From Neopestalotiopsis rosae (taxonomy: Eukaryota; Ascomycota; Sordariomycetes; Amphisphaeriales; Sporocadaceae), in contig JALGAS010000003.1 of the NCBI GenBank assembly GCA_023078685.1, positions 5,766,001 to 5,830,000 on the forward strand: DNA of 64,000 nucleotides. The letters are read 5' to 3'. Shown piece by piece: positions 12,901 through 24,705 of this stretch. Numbering within the stretch: position 1 is the first letter of the stretch; the number at the start of each line of letters is the position of its first letter. The notes below the pieces were generated by a model, which was not told the DNA's origin, searched no databases, and saw only the letters and a list, made by a program, of their open reading frames with translations. The position numbers were made by a program, and so were the translations under genes.

Positions 12901-14176
12901 GCAATACTCGAGTAGCCTGGCTCTGAAGCGTTTGAGCCCCAATCTCAATGACCACCCAGAAATTGATCAAGGGTGATACGGCAGTATACTTACAATCATC
13001 ATTATATTATGATCAATCATATCGATGTTGGAGAAAACGTCGCGGCGCAATAAAGAGAGTATCATTCCCGGAAAATTCTCGATTTCGCTTATCTATCTTT
13101 ATTCACTTCGGGGATAGCGCCCTGTTATTGTTGTTCTTTAGCGACTCCGCCAGTACTGACCAGTCAAAAGCGTGTACCGCTAACAGCCCTAGATTGTTGG
13201 GCCGATTGACGGCGTCCAGTCCAGCTTGTGGTGTGATCTGGGGAAGATGCATACTATAACGACATTTGAACACCAATCTGAAGAGACAAAGTTTGATCTG
13301 GCCATGATGGTCAGTTACGAGAGGCATTGAGATAATGATAGGATGGTTTCGAGTCTCTTCAATTGAGTCAGAGCACGGTCAATCTTCATAGCCATCTCGT
13401 GGAATACAATCTTCGACGTGTTGCAGACGAGGCCTCATGTGCCCCGCACTAATTGCAGTTTCCACGCGCTATCGACCAATGACATCATTTGTCAAGGTCC
13501 TACTTTCCAGCTCACTCACACTAAGGATCCACAGTCCGTTGGAAGCCCGCAGGCATTTGGGCATTTATCGGGCATTGCACTAAATATTGGTGCAAAGTTG
13601 CGAATCGCGATTTTAGGAGTATGCTGGATTCCGTCGAAGGTAAAAACCCTAAAAAAAATTTCTAGACCTGGTCGAATCGTGCCGGTTGATTATGTAGTGC
13701 GCCAAATCTTGGTGTCTCCATTCTCTCAGGTACCCGGACCCGGATACCAAGCTTCTTGTGTCCGCCCCGCGCCTGGCTGGTTGTATTGATTGCTGGCTGA
13801 CATGCGGCTTGGGCGGTAAATAGCGCGTAACACACAGGCAGTCTACCGGCAGTGGTTGCCGCCCCGTCAGTCAGTCAGTCAGAGCTGAGAGTTAAGGTGG
13901 CGCAAACGGAGGAAGCGCATCGAGTCAAGGAAGAAGCCAGGGTTTCTCGCTTGCAGTTTTGGGATGCGGCTTGCCACCGTCAAATCTCCATGCCTCTCCA
14001 ACCCATGCAGCAAAGCAGCAGCCGGCCCTGAGAATTGTCTGAAGCAAAGCGACCCGCGCATTGCTCTCTCTGATTCTTGCCAGGTCTTCGGCTTGGTGCC
14101 TACCTGTATCTAGCAGAGTGCAGTTCAGTGCACCGTCGGACCGTGTCGTTACGGTACCCGATCTACCTTGTGCAGA
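9924..14176. other. 4.25-kb gene-poor region
   Basis: No open frame here exceeds about 125 codons and none resembles a protein family or transposase on either strand. The right end (about 13,860-14,176) is the likely 5' leader of the histidine kinase and includes a short CAGT repeat at 13,868-13,882. The stretch 12,100-13,400 looks AT-rich. I could find no terminal inverted repeats or target-site duplications. Confidence 0.5.
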
Positions 14177-17100
14177 ATGCCAGTAGCCTCAAGACGTGCC
14201 TCCAGTGCGAGCTCAGCTGAACTTGGTCGCCAGCGCAATCTCAACAGATACTACCAGCCATGGCTCAACACCAAGAAGCTGGGCGCCGTGCCCCCTTCAA
14301 GCAACCTCACGGCATTCAGTGAAGCTGCCGCCAGTCCCCGAGTCTCGCATGACACCACTTTGACCGCCCTCGCCCAGCTAGCGGCTTTGAGGTTGAACGT
14401 TAAGCGGGCCATGGTCTCTCTGATTGATACCAACACCCAGATAATCCTCGCAGAGGCGACCCAGACTCTGTCGCTCGTGGATGAATCGCGCCACGCTCCA
14501 GGCGACAACATCTGGCTCGGAAATGTTTTGCTTCCTCGTCATGACTGCATGGATGAGCATGCGCTCAGCGGCATCATTACCTGTAAGGATGCGCACGGTG
14601 AGCAGGTGGATATGTCCGGCATGGTCGTCAACGACACTTTTGTCGATGACCGCTTCAAGGATCGCGTATATGTTACCGCACCAGACGGCGTGAGGTTCTA
14701 TGCTGGTGTTCCCATCATCACAAAGGAAGGTCACTCAATCGGCGTGTACGGTGTATCCGATATTCGGCCGCGACCCAATGGTCTTACCCATGACGAGGTC
14801 CAGTTCATGCAAGATGTCGCCGAAATTGTCGCTGAGCATCTTTCCAGGGTTCGTAAGTTTTTCCTCCTTTTTCTATCTGCTCTTGATTCTATTCTCCAAT
14901 GTAGAGACACATTGCCGGTTTATCTTAGAAGTCACGCTTCTGATGCTGAAAATTGTCTCCGCATCTATGGATTCCATGGTCAACGGACTGCAACAAACTA
15001 GCTATCTAGGTATACATTAGCTGACAATACTCAATGCTTAAGTGGATAGTGTTGGCCGTGTTTCTGAAAGGGATTTCATGAAAGGGATATCCTACTTCCT
15101 AGAAGATCAGTCAGAATACAAATTCCGTCTGAGTAATTCAGAATCAGACGCCAAAAGGCTGGACACAGCAAGCAATAGTACTTCACATATACAAGCGACT
15201 GATCCTCAACCTTCGCTTTCACCATCCCGGGGTCGCTCAAACCACCAAAGCATTTCGTCGCTGAGCACGATCAAGTCTGCATCGCCTCTCGGAGTCGAGG
15301 GTAAAGAAGAGAGGCCTACCGCAACCGGAACACGAGTACCTCGGTTTTCTCGAGACGTCGGCCCTCAAGACAAGGATGCACCCGCAGGACCAGAGGACAA
15401 CACGCGCCAGATATTCGCCCAGGCTTCCCAAGTATTCTGTGACCAAGGCAAAGCTTCTGGCTGCGTCTTTGTCGACGCCTCATCGAACATCTTCGCAACC
15501 TCACCTGAACAAGGAAGCTGCCCGCCGACCAGCATCGACCCAGCCGAAGACCAGGAGGATTTATATTTTGATACAAGCGAAGATCTTTCCGACGGAACTT
15601 CACAAGCAAATGTATTGAGCATAACTGTCGCCGATGACGACGACCACAGCAATCTCAGCCAGGGTATTATCCGCAGGACCCATCTTAGGAAATGTATATT
15701 ACGCTACCCCTTTGGAAGATCCTTCTATGTCAACAAAGGCAGGATCGTGGCCGATCAGAGCGATGCGACAGGGGGTTTAACTGAAGACGACGATGCAGTC
15801 GATCGCAACCCAAATGTGCTCACAAACTCTCGCAAGCTGCTTCCTCTAGAAGTTCTCGAGTGTATACCGGATGCAAAGTGGATTATATTTTTGCCACTTT
15901 TCAACTACGCGCGAAGCCAATGGTGTGCCGCTGGCTTCATTTGGGGCAACGACTTCAAGATGGGCGACCCGGACGAGGCATTGCCGTTCTTCAAAGCTTT
16001 TGGGTGCTGTATGATGAGCGAATTCGAGAGCATGGAAGTTCTGAATATGAACATAGCCAAATCCACCTTCATTGCCTCTGTTTCTCATGATCTGCGCTCA
16101 CCACTTCATGGTATGCTTGGCAGTCTGGAATTCCTCGAAGACAGCATAACTTCAGCATATCAGATGAGCTTGGTTAGCTCCATGGAAACGTGTGGAAAGA
16201 CATTACTGGACACAATCGATCACCTCTTGGATTATGCCAAGATCAATAATCTGAACCGAACAAGCACGCCTCGACGAGCGCATGCGAATCGCGACCTGGC
16301 TAAAAACTCGAGCCACATCGCCCTCACCAGTCAAGAGATTTCCGGACCTACATGTTTTGATTTCTCACTCTTGCTTGAGGAAGTTGTAGAAGCTGTCTTT
16401 GTCGGCCAGACGTTCCGCAAGATCACGCTCCGAAACCGCGACTCTGTGGACGAGGCCAGCGCAGATATCAAAGCCATGTCTCTTGATGATTCGTCGTCCA
16501 CAGACGATCTCATCCACGAGGGCAGTGCCAAGTTCTCAGGTCGTGTCTGCTTGGTCCTTAATATTGAAAAGTCGCCATCTTGGTGCGTTCAAGGCCGTGC
16601 TGGGGCCCTTCGACGAGTCATCATGAATGTCGTGGGAAATGCAATCAAATACTGTAAGACAGGATACATTGAGGTCTCGGCCTCGATTGAGGAGGTTGAT
16701 GCAGACAACGCAAAGGTTCGCTTTTCAGTCAAAGACACGGGCATTGGAATGTCTGAGGATTTCATGGCCAACCATCTATTCAAAGCATTCTCTCAAGAGG
16801 ACTCCTTCACCCCTGGTACCGGACTTGGCCTATCCATCACGGCTCAGATCGTGGATAATCTTGGTGGCAGGATCAGAATAAACAGCGAGAAGGGTATCGG
16901 CACGCACGTTCATGTCACGCTCCCAATGAAAACAGCACCGTCTAATTTGTGCATTGTTGGCCAAGAGGATCTAGTATTGGAGATCGAGAAACTCTCGGCT
17001 GGCAAGAAGCTCTGCGTTTTGGACCCAAGGCGGCCGCATGACCAGGGTATTCTCGACACGTCAGGTTCGAAGCTCGAGAGTTCTATAATTGCTTCCTGCA

Positions 17101-18095
17101 GAGATTGGTTCCATATGACCTGTGTCTCGAGTCATGATGTCGCCAATCATCCAGACACGCATATTTATGTGTATGCAGAACCTCCACCAATTGAGGAACT
17201 TATACAAATGCACCACGATCAGATAGCTAGAGGACGCTCAGTCAGTGATGCCGCACTGCTTATCATTTGTACAAACGCTTTTGAAGCTGCGGCTCTGCGA
17301 GCTGCTGGAGTTGATCACTTGTCCTCACTTGGCAGAATTGTTGAGGTCACCAGTCAACCAGTTGGGCTACGAAAGCTAGCCAAGATCATGATGCAATGTC
17401 TTATAAGGATAGAGAAGGCTGGAACTGATGCGGGTATCGGAGACCCTCCCGTGTCCTCGCGTAGGGATGTGGACTCCGAAGTACAGAGACGTGCCGCCGA
17501 AGTCAGGTTGAACACTTTACCACTCGTTGACGACCCTCGCACAGGCCGTAGTCGTCCCCATCTCGAGGAACTTAGATGGAAATCAGATGAGCCGCGGAGA
17601 AAATTGACCTTTGTGGACTCTAGTGCGGCTGGGTCCTTGCGGACGCTGGGCAGATATGAGGGTCCTGAGGTCGCGCAATCAACATCTCCTGTGGCCCAAG
17701 GTATCAAGGACGAGGGCCGCCGCGTCCCGCGTGTGCTCCTGGTTGACGACAACGCCATCAATCTCAAGCTACTGGTCACGTTTGTAAAAAAGATCAACTT
17801 GCCATATGCGGAGGCATCCAATGGCTTAGAGGCATTCACCAAATTTAAAGATGCCGACACCCCTTTTGATTACGTCCTAATGGACTTACAAATGCCTATC
17901 ATGGACGGCTTTGAGGCTACCAGAAAAATAAGAGAGCTGGAGTCGGAACGAAACATTACCAAACCCGTGACTATTATCGCGATAACAGGAGTTGGAAATG
18001 ACAGGGCTCGCGAAGATGCCCTTGGAGCTGGAATGTCTCGTTACCTCACGAAGCCAGTCAAGTTCAAGGAGTTACAACATCTTCTGATTAACTAA
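14177..18095 (+). CDS. Hybrid histidine kinase with GAF domain
   Basis: Two exons, 14177-14852 and 15043-18095, give 1242 residues; the intron (GTAAGT donor) is 190 nt, long for this window. A GAF domain fills about residues 50-225 (RAMVSLIDTNTQ, VRFYAGVPIIT, GVYGVSDIRPR). After a Ser-rich linker, a second GAF-like segment (WCAAGFIWG) precedes the HisKA domain with the H-box SHDLRSPLHGML; the phospho-accepting His is about residue 574. The ATPase domain shows the N-box NVVGNAIKYC, G1 KDTGIGMS and G2 GTGLGLSI. A C-terminal receiver has RVLLVDDNAIN, the acceptor Asp in VLMDLQMP (about residue 1173) and TKPVK. All catalytic residues are present, so this should be an active hybrid kinase feeding an HPt/response-regulator phosphorelay, probably cytosolic because no transmembrane helix is seen. 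The ATG at 14177 is preferred over an upstream TTG. The ligand is unknown. Confidence 0.92.
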
Positions 18096-18964
18096 TAATT
18101 TCATACCATTCTGCCGGCTGCCTGCATGGTTACTTCACGAAGTAGAGAGAACAGCGTTACAACATCTCGGCATTCATTGGAGCATCATACCGGCGAATTG
18201 GCATTGGACAGCTATTGGGTCTTGGAGCGTTGCTACGACATGTTAAACTTCTGTAGCCATTGTGATTGCTGCCTCTGGATTTTGATCGGGACATTAGGGG
18301 ACAAGGGCAATAGACAGATCACGAGCGAATTTACTCTCATTTCCAATTGGCATCAGGAATGCACATTGTCACCCTTCTTTGGCGGCTTCATCTCGACAAG
18401 ACCCTCGTTACGTTCTAGGCACCCCAACGCCAAGAAAAATCCTGGGATTGGTGCGTGTGTTGCAATATAGGATACGGCTGTCGTCGATTCCTGGCGTCCC
18501 CTGGTGAGCTAGCAAGTGGCTCTGCGGAGTGGAGCTACTCGATTGAACTACATCAATCCAGGACCTTCGGTGTATTCAGTTCGCACATCTCGAGGTAAAT
18601 CATCTGCTCAAGCTGAGCAGCGCTGACTGACTGATATCGAGTCGTTGGAGGCTCGCGCACAACATCAACCGATGTCGCAGATTTCATAGATCTGAATCGC
18701 AAGGCTAGGCAAAGACGTGCTAGAACTCTAGGCTTCCTAGAGTGCTGCTAATGTGCTTCACGTAAAGTCCTAAAGGCTCTAATCTACCTTTGTCTGATGT
18801 GGGGACGTTACCCACAGCATCGTCCATCGTGTAGAATCCACGAATCGATCGTTTTCGACTGTAATTCAAAGCCATGTGAGTGAACAGCACAAGTTCTCAA
18901 ATCTCGCACCTGGTGTTTATGCTTGGCCAGCTATAATTGAACAACAAGAGAGCCTCAAGCAACA
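18096..18964. other. Intergenic, 3' of the histidine kinase
   Basis: Holds the 3' flank of the kinase and the 5' flank of the F-box relic. A 114-codon frame at 18126-18470 has no recognisable content and is not called. Confidence 0.5.
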
Positions 18965-20454
18965 ATGGATTCTCTTCCTGCCGAGCTTTTGATGTGCATC
19001 TGCACATACCTCCGGGAGCCCCGGAGTCCCGAAGATGGTAGTCAGCATACTCTTGTGTCTCTATGTCTCACATGGAAGCGATTTCAGGCCATTGCAGAGC
19101 TTCTTTTATAACTCGAAATGTAGCCTCGTGAACGCGCTGCTATTGACAATTCATGAGTTGATAGGCTGCAGGACTGGAACGCACAACTTGCCTCCGTCGT
19201 GCGCTCCTTGGAAAGGCGCGGTGACCTCGCCGCCCTCGTCAAGCGCATAATTTCCAATACATATTTTGTTTTTTCCGGTACTATCCAAACCCAAATGTGG
19301 ATGCACCCATAGGTGACCATGGATGCTGGTATTCGTTGTCTTCCGAATCTAGAGCAATACTCGCTGGACTTCCGTGGAACAAACGCGCTGTCATCGCTTG
19401 ACTCCGAGCATGAACTCGACGTCTTCTGAGCGGCCTTCCCCCCTTTCTTTCGGCGGCCGCGACGTCTTGCAAGATCAGATGCGATCCCAACTAGGCCAGG
19501 AGCCTTGGCAACCAGTGACCTTGAGTGCTGACACTCTTAATTTGCGTGTACCGAACAACTTTCGTCAATAAGACAAGACACGACTGATCAACCCTTTGCG
19601 GCTAAATCTAGAATTCGACACCTTGCGGATTGTACAGGTTCATTTATTCACGCAAGATCTAGAAGATATACTTTCCAGCTGTGTTGGCCTGAAATGCTTC
19701 ACCTACGAGGCAGCTCGACCAAGTCCCAGCGTCATCGCTGATCCTGGTCGTGAGGAAAGCTTTGTCTCCAGCCCCATTCCTCTGGTTCCTTGCTGACCGA
19801 CGCCATCTACCTCTAGCTCATATTGTCCAGTTTGACGCGCCAGACGTTGATGAACCTCTCAGTCTTCATCAAGATAATCTCAAGGAATTGCACCTGGATC
19901 TACGGTACGGGCGATGCTACTCAAAGGGGTACTACCACTCCTTGCCCGGGCTCGGACACTTTTCAGCGCTCAAGACGCTCCTCATAACCGCCCCAGCCGT
20001 TTGTGCGTACCAGATGGATAATGCTACGCCCGAGAGACTTGTCACAATGCTGCCGCCCAATCTGGTGACATTGAATGTAGTGGGCTGCCCCAGCAACGCG
20101 CTTCCCTGCTTTGCAGAAATGTTCCTGGCGCTCGCTGCATCCATGCAGATTGGGCTGTTCAGAGCCCTGAAACATATCACGTGCAGTGCGAGGAGCGTCT
20201 TTATGCAGGAGCGCAATGACACGTTTGATACGCTCGCCGTCGCGGTCAAGCTCGTCTACGAACGACCACTTTTGGACAGTCAAACTTTTGACGACGCTGA
20301 GTGGAGGATGCCGGGAGCTGTTCTGGATGCGGATGATGAGCGGCGTTTTACTTACTTGTGGGAGGATGAAGAGGAAGATCCCGTCGTCGAAGAGAATGGC
20401 GAGCTGAATGATGAGCAGGCCGGCGAACAGAACGACCAGCAGAACGATCAGTAG
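18965..20454 (+). pseudogene. F-box protein relic
   Basis: The ATG at 18965 begins MDSLPAELLMCICTYLREP and continues to SLCLTWKRFQAIAELL, a typical fungal F-box, then hits a TAA at 19109. The family's next segments appear in changing frames: FYNSKCSLVNALL (frame 3), DWNAQLASVV and RRGDLAALVKRI near 19172-19225 (frame 2), MDAGIRCLPNLEQYSLDF at 19319 (frame 2), LRIVQVHLFTQDLEDIL and LKCFTYEA near 19625-19715 (frame 3). Finally an open C-terminal part in frame 1 runs to 20454, with LPPNLVTLNV and an acidic Gln/Asn tail. At least three frame changes and several stops separate pieces in the correct family order, so I read this as a decayed gene rather than a spliced one. Intact members would act as substrate adaptors of SCF ubiquitin ligases. 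Confidence 0.78.
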
Positions 20455-20478
20455 AGCGAGCAGAATGTCGTACAGGGG

Positions 20479-20499
20479 TTTTTTTTTTTTTTTTTTTTT
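20479..20499. repeat. Poly-T tract (21 T)
   Basis: A homopolymer of 21 T just past the F-box relic stop. Length is likely unstable between isolates or assemblies. Confidence 0.9.
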
Positions 20500-20734
20500 C
20501 CTAGGTTTCTATACGTACTACCGAATAACCTAGCGTACAAACGGTCGAACATATTGCTGTGTGGTGGTCTACACAGAATGATAGTGATTAGGAATGGTGG
20601 GCCGCACAGAATGACAGTGATCTCGAAATATAGAGATGGCCGATGAAGAGCAAAAGGGATCACAACAATTCAGCGCGGAGAATCAGAGGATTTAGTCACT
20701 AGAGACTATGTTACTTCAAGGCATCGCTTTCAAG

Positions 20735-20758
20735 CGGTTGAGATTCGAGTCTCAACCG
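20735..20758. repeat. Hairpin, 9-bp perfect arms
   Basis: Arms at 20735-20743 and 20750-20758 are perfect reverse complements around a 6-base loop. The loop looks like a T-loop but the stem pairing does not fit a tRNA T-arm, and no other tRNA arms surround it. Role unknown. Confidence 0.6.
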
Positions 20759-22022
20759 TCGTGAAGTCGTGAGCATGGAACGGAAAAAAGATGGAAGAAT
20801 ACTCTGCATTCATTCCTGATGCGCCACCTGTGACTGGTGTATTGTGGCATCCTTTGGGTGGCACATGGGAAGGGTTTTCAAGTCTGGTTGTTTACACATT
20901 GTGTTCTTAGAAGTAGACCATCTTTAATACTGCTCTTTATTTTGGATACTGGTTGTATCAATTCAACAGGTTACTAAAACTACCTAGTTTGAACACTGCT
21001 GAGATCGACTGTCGTGTTCACAAGTTTGTGGGGCATACGCTTGCGCCGTTGCCGTCGGCGACTGTGCGGGAGCATAGTGCGATTGCATTTGGCAGGTATA
21101 CTTAGGTCATGTCACATTTAATAAGATACAATGCTTCTTACGCGGATCTGATACATGTGCTGACTCATCGATATTCACCTACCGTTCTCAACATGCGCTT
21201 ATTACACACAATTGGCAATGAAACTGATTGGAATGAGTAATAAGGAGCCGAGCACCCGAAACTTATTCAGTATGGCGGAAAGCATGGTCTCCTATAGCCA
21301 CCCATCAGCCATGATAAATGCTAGCGTCCCTACCTCATATCTTTCAAGCTTTCAATGTTCGGGCGTGGGGGCTCCAAATGATATCTTGAAAGCATACAAC
21401 AAGTTTTACCAAGACCTGTCAGTGCCAAGTCTGGATGGTTGCACTATAACTGAACTCCTAGCGCTAGCGGAGCTACTGCCGTGCCCGCTATTCCACCCCC
21501 CGTGCAGTGGCGCACTGCCGTTAGGCGTTGGTTCCAATTGCGGCATTAGCGCGCGCACACATTAGATAAGTGCTTGTTTGCGACTGATGTCGTCAAGACG
21601 CGCCACCTTCTCTCGACCTCCCGCATGTGGATCGCCATGTAACGGTTACGCTTATCACAATGCCTTCATATATTTGACGAGACGAGATTATGGAAAGTCC
21701 CCGTGCCATTACGATGGAAACGGCTGTATCATTGGTCGTTCGGCTTGACAGCCTTGCGTACGCGTACGCGTACGTCTTTGTTGCGTCGTATACTCTACAC
21801 ACCGTGATGAATCTGAACATTTCCTTGCTTCACCTTCCTTCACCTGAGTTCTCGCCAACAGTATGGTGTAAGGCAGGTGACTGAGAAAACATGACTTTGC
21901 GAAACTTGCTGGCTGCAGACCACGTTGCAGTCGGAGTCTCAACCGAGCGAAACTCACCATCTGCGAAGGCTCGCAGATGTTGGTTGATAAGCACATAGAG
22001 GTTTCATGCTAGGTAAAGTTTC

Positions 22023-22030
22023 TATAAGTA
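22023..22030 (+). promoter_or_regulatory. TATA-like box of the ammonia-lyase gene
   Basis: TATAAGTA lies 106 bases upstream of the ATG at 22136 in an otherwise non-coding stretch. Assigned by sequence and spacing only. Confidence 0.4.
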
Positions 22031-22135
22031 GGTAGGAATTAAGAATCGTCATTCGAAATGGAGGATGTATGACAAACTAGTGCTCTCATCCAGTCATCCC
22101 TTTTTCGAGTAGCTGACAGCTCCCCTTGGCCTCAA

Positions 22136-24067
22136 ATGGCCGCCTCAACACGCTCTTTTACAGATCTAGTCCTGTCACAATGGCGCGATCCTTCATTGTC
22201 GAGTAAGACAACCCTGGCCATTGATGGAGGAAGCTTGTCAGTTTCCGATGTGGTGGCAGTAGCAAGAGACTTGGAGCACGTGGAACTCACACCCGAGTCC
22301 ATTGAAGCCATCGAGGTGTGCAGCAAAATCATTCCGGAGAAGATTGCCCAAGGAGAAATCATATATGGAGTCAACACGGGATTCGGCGGTAGCGCCGACA
22401 CCAGGTCAAACGATGTCGATCGAGTCCAGCAGAGCTTGATTAGCCACTTGACGTGCGGAATTGTGGCCGACGGCAAGCAGGAGCCTATCTCGCTGAGCAA
22501 TGGGCATTCAACCCAGACTAATGGCGACTCCCATGCCGGCAGAGACAACCCGAAGCGTCGCCGTCAGCACGCGCCGGTGAGAAGCTCGCTGCCGCTGAAT
22601 GATGCGCTGGCCGCAACCTGCATGCCAGAGTCGTGGGCGAGAGCTTCCATGGTCATCCGGCTCAATTCCCTGGCTGGCGGCGCGTCGGGTATCCGGGTTG
22701 ACATTGCGGATTCTTTGGTAAATCTCCTCAACAAGGATGTCGTACCGCGTATCCCTGTCCGAGGAAGTATCTCAGCTTCTGGAGATCTCAGCTCGCTCGC
22801 GTGGATTGGTGCCCTGATGCAAGGAAAGCCATCTGCTACGGCGTTCACCGGTCCACGAGACGTTGATGGGAGCAGGAGAGTCACTCGGGCAGATATTGCG
22901 CTATTGGAGGCTGGTATTGAGCCCATTACTCTGCATGCCAAGGAGGGCCTCGCCATTGTCAATGGCACCGCCGTGTCTGCCGGGGTAGCTGCCCTCGCAG
23001 CGCACGAGTCCTTCAATCTCGCGGCGCTATCTCAGGTGCTTACAGCAATGAGCGTCGAAGCACTGAGAGGTAGCGACGAGAGCTTCGAGCCATTCATTGC
23101 GCAAATACGACCGCACCCTGGACAGGTGGACAGCGCGCGGAACATCAAGGCTTTCTTGAAAGGCTCACGACTGCTCAATCGACACGACAGCCAGAACGTC
23201 GCGACACTACGCCAGGACCGCTACTCGCTGCGCACTGCAAGTCAGTGGATTGGTCCGGTCCTGGAAGACTTCTGTCTTGCGCACGATCAATTGACGATTG
23301 AGCTCAACTCGGTCACGGACAACCCGCTTATCGACGCCATGACGGGTCGCGTCTTTCACGGCGGCAACTTCCAGGCCCGCGCCGTCACCTCGGCGGTCGA
23401 GAAGCTGCGGCAGGGCCTGCAGAGCATCGGCCGCATGCTCTTCACGCAGTGCACCGAGATGATCAACCCGGCGACGAGCTGGGGCCTGCCGCCGAACCTG
23501 TGCTCCGACGACCCGAGCGACTCGTTCCTGTTCAAGGGGCTCGACGTCGTGGTCGCCGCCCTGACGTCGGAGCTCGGCTTCCTCGCCAACCCCGTCGGCT
23601 CCCACGTCCAGACGGCCGAGATGGGCAACCAGTCCCTCAACTCGCTGGCCCTCGTCTCGGCTCGCTATACCCTCGAGGCCGTCGACGTGCTGTCCCAGAT
23701 TGCGTCGGCTCACCTCTTGGCGTTGTGCCAGGCGCTTGACTTGCGCGCGATTGAGATGGAGGGAGGTCGCTCCCCTGACAGTGCTGCTCCTGATGCCACG
23801 CCTTACATTGGCTTGGCTTCGCGGCGCATGTATCGCTTCATTCGAAAGGATCTCGGTATCCCGTTCCTGGGCGAGGAGCACCTGGCTTCTACTGAAGCCG
23901 CGACGCTGGATGGTGTCACGCCGAGTGTTGGATTGTACAACACTCGGGTTTACGATTCCATTAGATCGGGACGCTTGTATTATGTGGTCTTGGAGAGTCT
24001 GCAGGAAGTGAATATCCAGGAGCAACAAACCAATGGAAATGAGACGAATGGGTTTTCTTCGCATTGA
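22136..24067 (+). CDS. MIO-type aromatic amino acid ammonia-lyase (PAL/TAL family)
   Basis: An intronless 643-residue enzyme. The catalytic Tyr is in YGVNTGFGGS (Tyr77). The prosthetic-group triad Ala-Ser-Gly, which cyclises to MIO, is at about 214-216 in ISASGDLSSLAWIGALMQGK. Other family marks are SLAGGASGIRVD, SVTDNPLID with HGGNFQAR, NPATSWGLP and HVQTAEMGNQSLNSLA. The reaction is non-oxidative loss of ammonia from Phe or Tyr to give cinnamate or coumarate. The residues that sort substrate in this family align at His104-Leu105 (SHLTCG), the pair described for bacterial tyrosine ammonia-lyases rather than the Phe-Leu of plant PAL or His-Gln of yeast PAL. A polar insertion at about 120-150 resembles other fungal PALs. 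It is slightly shorter than the usual length of about 700. GC content rises noticeably across 23,350-23,690. Cytosolic; no targeting signal is visible. Confidence 0.9.
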   Translation: MAASTRSFTDLVLSQWRDPSLSSKTTLAIDGGSLSVSDVVAVARDLEHVELTPESIEAIEVCSKIIPEKIAQGEIIYGVNTGFGGSADTRSNDVDRVQQSLISHLTCGIVADGKQEPISLSNGHSTQTNGDSHAGRDNPKRRRQHAPVRSSLPLNDALAATCMPESWARASMVIRLNSLAGGASGIRVDIADSLVNLLNKDVVPRIPVRGSISASGDLSSLAWIGALMQGKPSATAFTGPRDVDGSRRVTRADIALLEAGIEPITLHAKEGLAIVNGTAVSAGVAALAAHESFNLAALSQVLTAMSVEALRGSDESFEPFIAQIRPHPGQVDSARNIKAFLKGSRLLNRHDSQNVATLRQDRYSLRTASQWIGPVLEDFCLAHDQLTIELNSVTDNPLIDAMTGRVFHGGNFQARAVTSAVEKLRQGLQSIGRMLFTQCTEMINPATSWGLPPNLCSDDPSDSFLFKGLDVVVAALTSELGFLANPVGSHVQTAEMGNQSLNSLALVSARYTLEAVDVLSQIASAHLLALCQALDLRAIEMEGGRSPDSAAPDATPYIGLASRRMYRFIRKDLGIPFLGEEHLASTEAATLDGVTPSVGLYNTRVYDSIRSGRLYYVVLESLQEVNIQEQQTNGNETNGFSSH

Positions 24068-24101
24068 GATTCATTAGACTCAGGCTCATAGATTTTTTTC
24101 C

Positions 24102-24133
<32 letters not shown>

Positions 24134-24705
24134 GTGAGCCTGAACGAAGGCTCGTCCGCCCATCGAGTCTTGTCCTTGTTGGCGTGATCGCTTGGACTTG
24201 CGCATTTCCTAGAATCCTTACGTTAGAATTCGTTACATTTTCCCGTGCATTCGTACATGCAAATGATGTCTTTCGAGTAGATGGAAAGAAATGATCATTA
24301 TTTGCTTGGCTACATCAAAATGATAAAGCTCATTCCAAATGCATAATTTCATAATAACCATGCGAGGTGTATATATGCCTTTGTGTCCGACGCCTTGGTA
24401 TTGTGAGTGGCTGATCTAAGTGGCAGACAAATCACTACGCAGAGTCCTTCCCACCCCGGCACAAAAATTGTGTCATGTGTCCCCTGCACAGTCGGAGAGG
24501 GAGAAAACTTTGGCGCGCGCGCATCAAAACTGAATCGCATTGGGCGAGCTGCATTTCGCTTATCATTCATTGTTTTGCGAGGGTGGGATCAGCTGAAGAG
24601 CAGAACGTGAGGCTGGCAATTTTTCCGTCGCCGCCCAAGATATAACCTTCGAAGTTTTCGACCCTTCTTCCAACTGGTCATTCACATTATACATCACTCT
24701 CAGCC
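24068..24705. other. Intergenic between PAL and the CorA-like gene
   Basis: Contains the poly-T tract, an alternating GC run near 24,512-24,521, and the 5' leader of the next gene. No coding content. Confidence 0.5.
24105..24133. repeat. Poly-T tract (29 T)
   Basis: A 29-base T homopolymer 38 bases past the PAL stop codon, in the probable 3' UTR or terminator region. Confidence 0.9.

Larger units (their letters stand above)
20455..22135. other. Intergenic, upstream of PAL
   Basis: No coding signal. Contains the poly-T tract, the hairpin listed separately, a short CGTACG repeat near 21,757-21,775, and the PAL promoter at the right end. Confidence 0.5.

Noticed and set aside
10386..13755. Shared 13-mer GGATACCAAGCTT near 10,387 and 13,743
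   Set aside because: A repeated 13-mer is expected by chance in 64 kb and the flanks do not align.
14900..15009. Possible extra exon of the histidine kinase (ETHCRFILEVTLLMLKIV in one frame)
   Set aside because: It would need a 33-nt second intron, below the usual minimum, and does not resemble the kinase linker.
23207..24064. 285-codon frame antisense to the ammonia-lyase
   Set aside because: It overlaps a clear enzyme gene and reflects the high-GC third positions of the sense strand; no family features.
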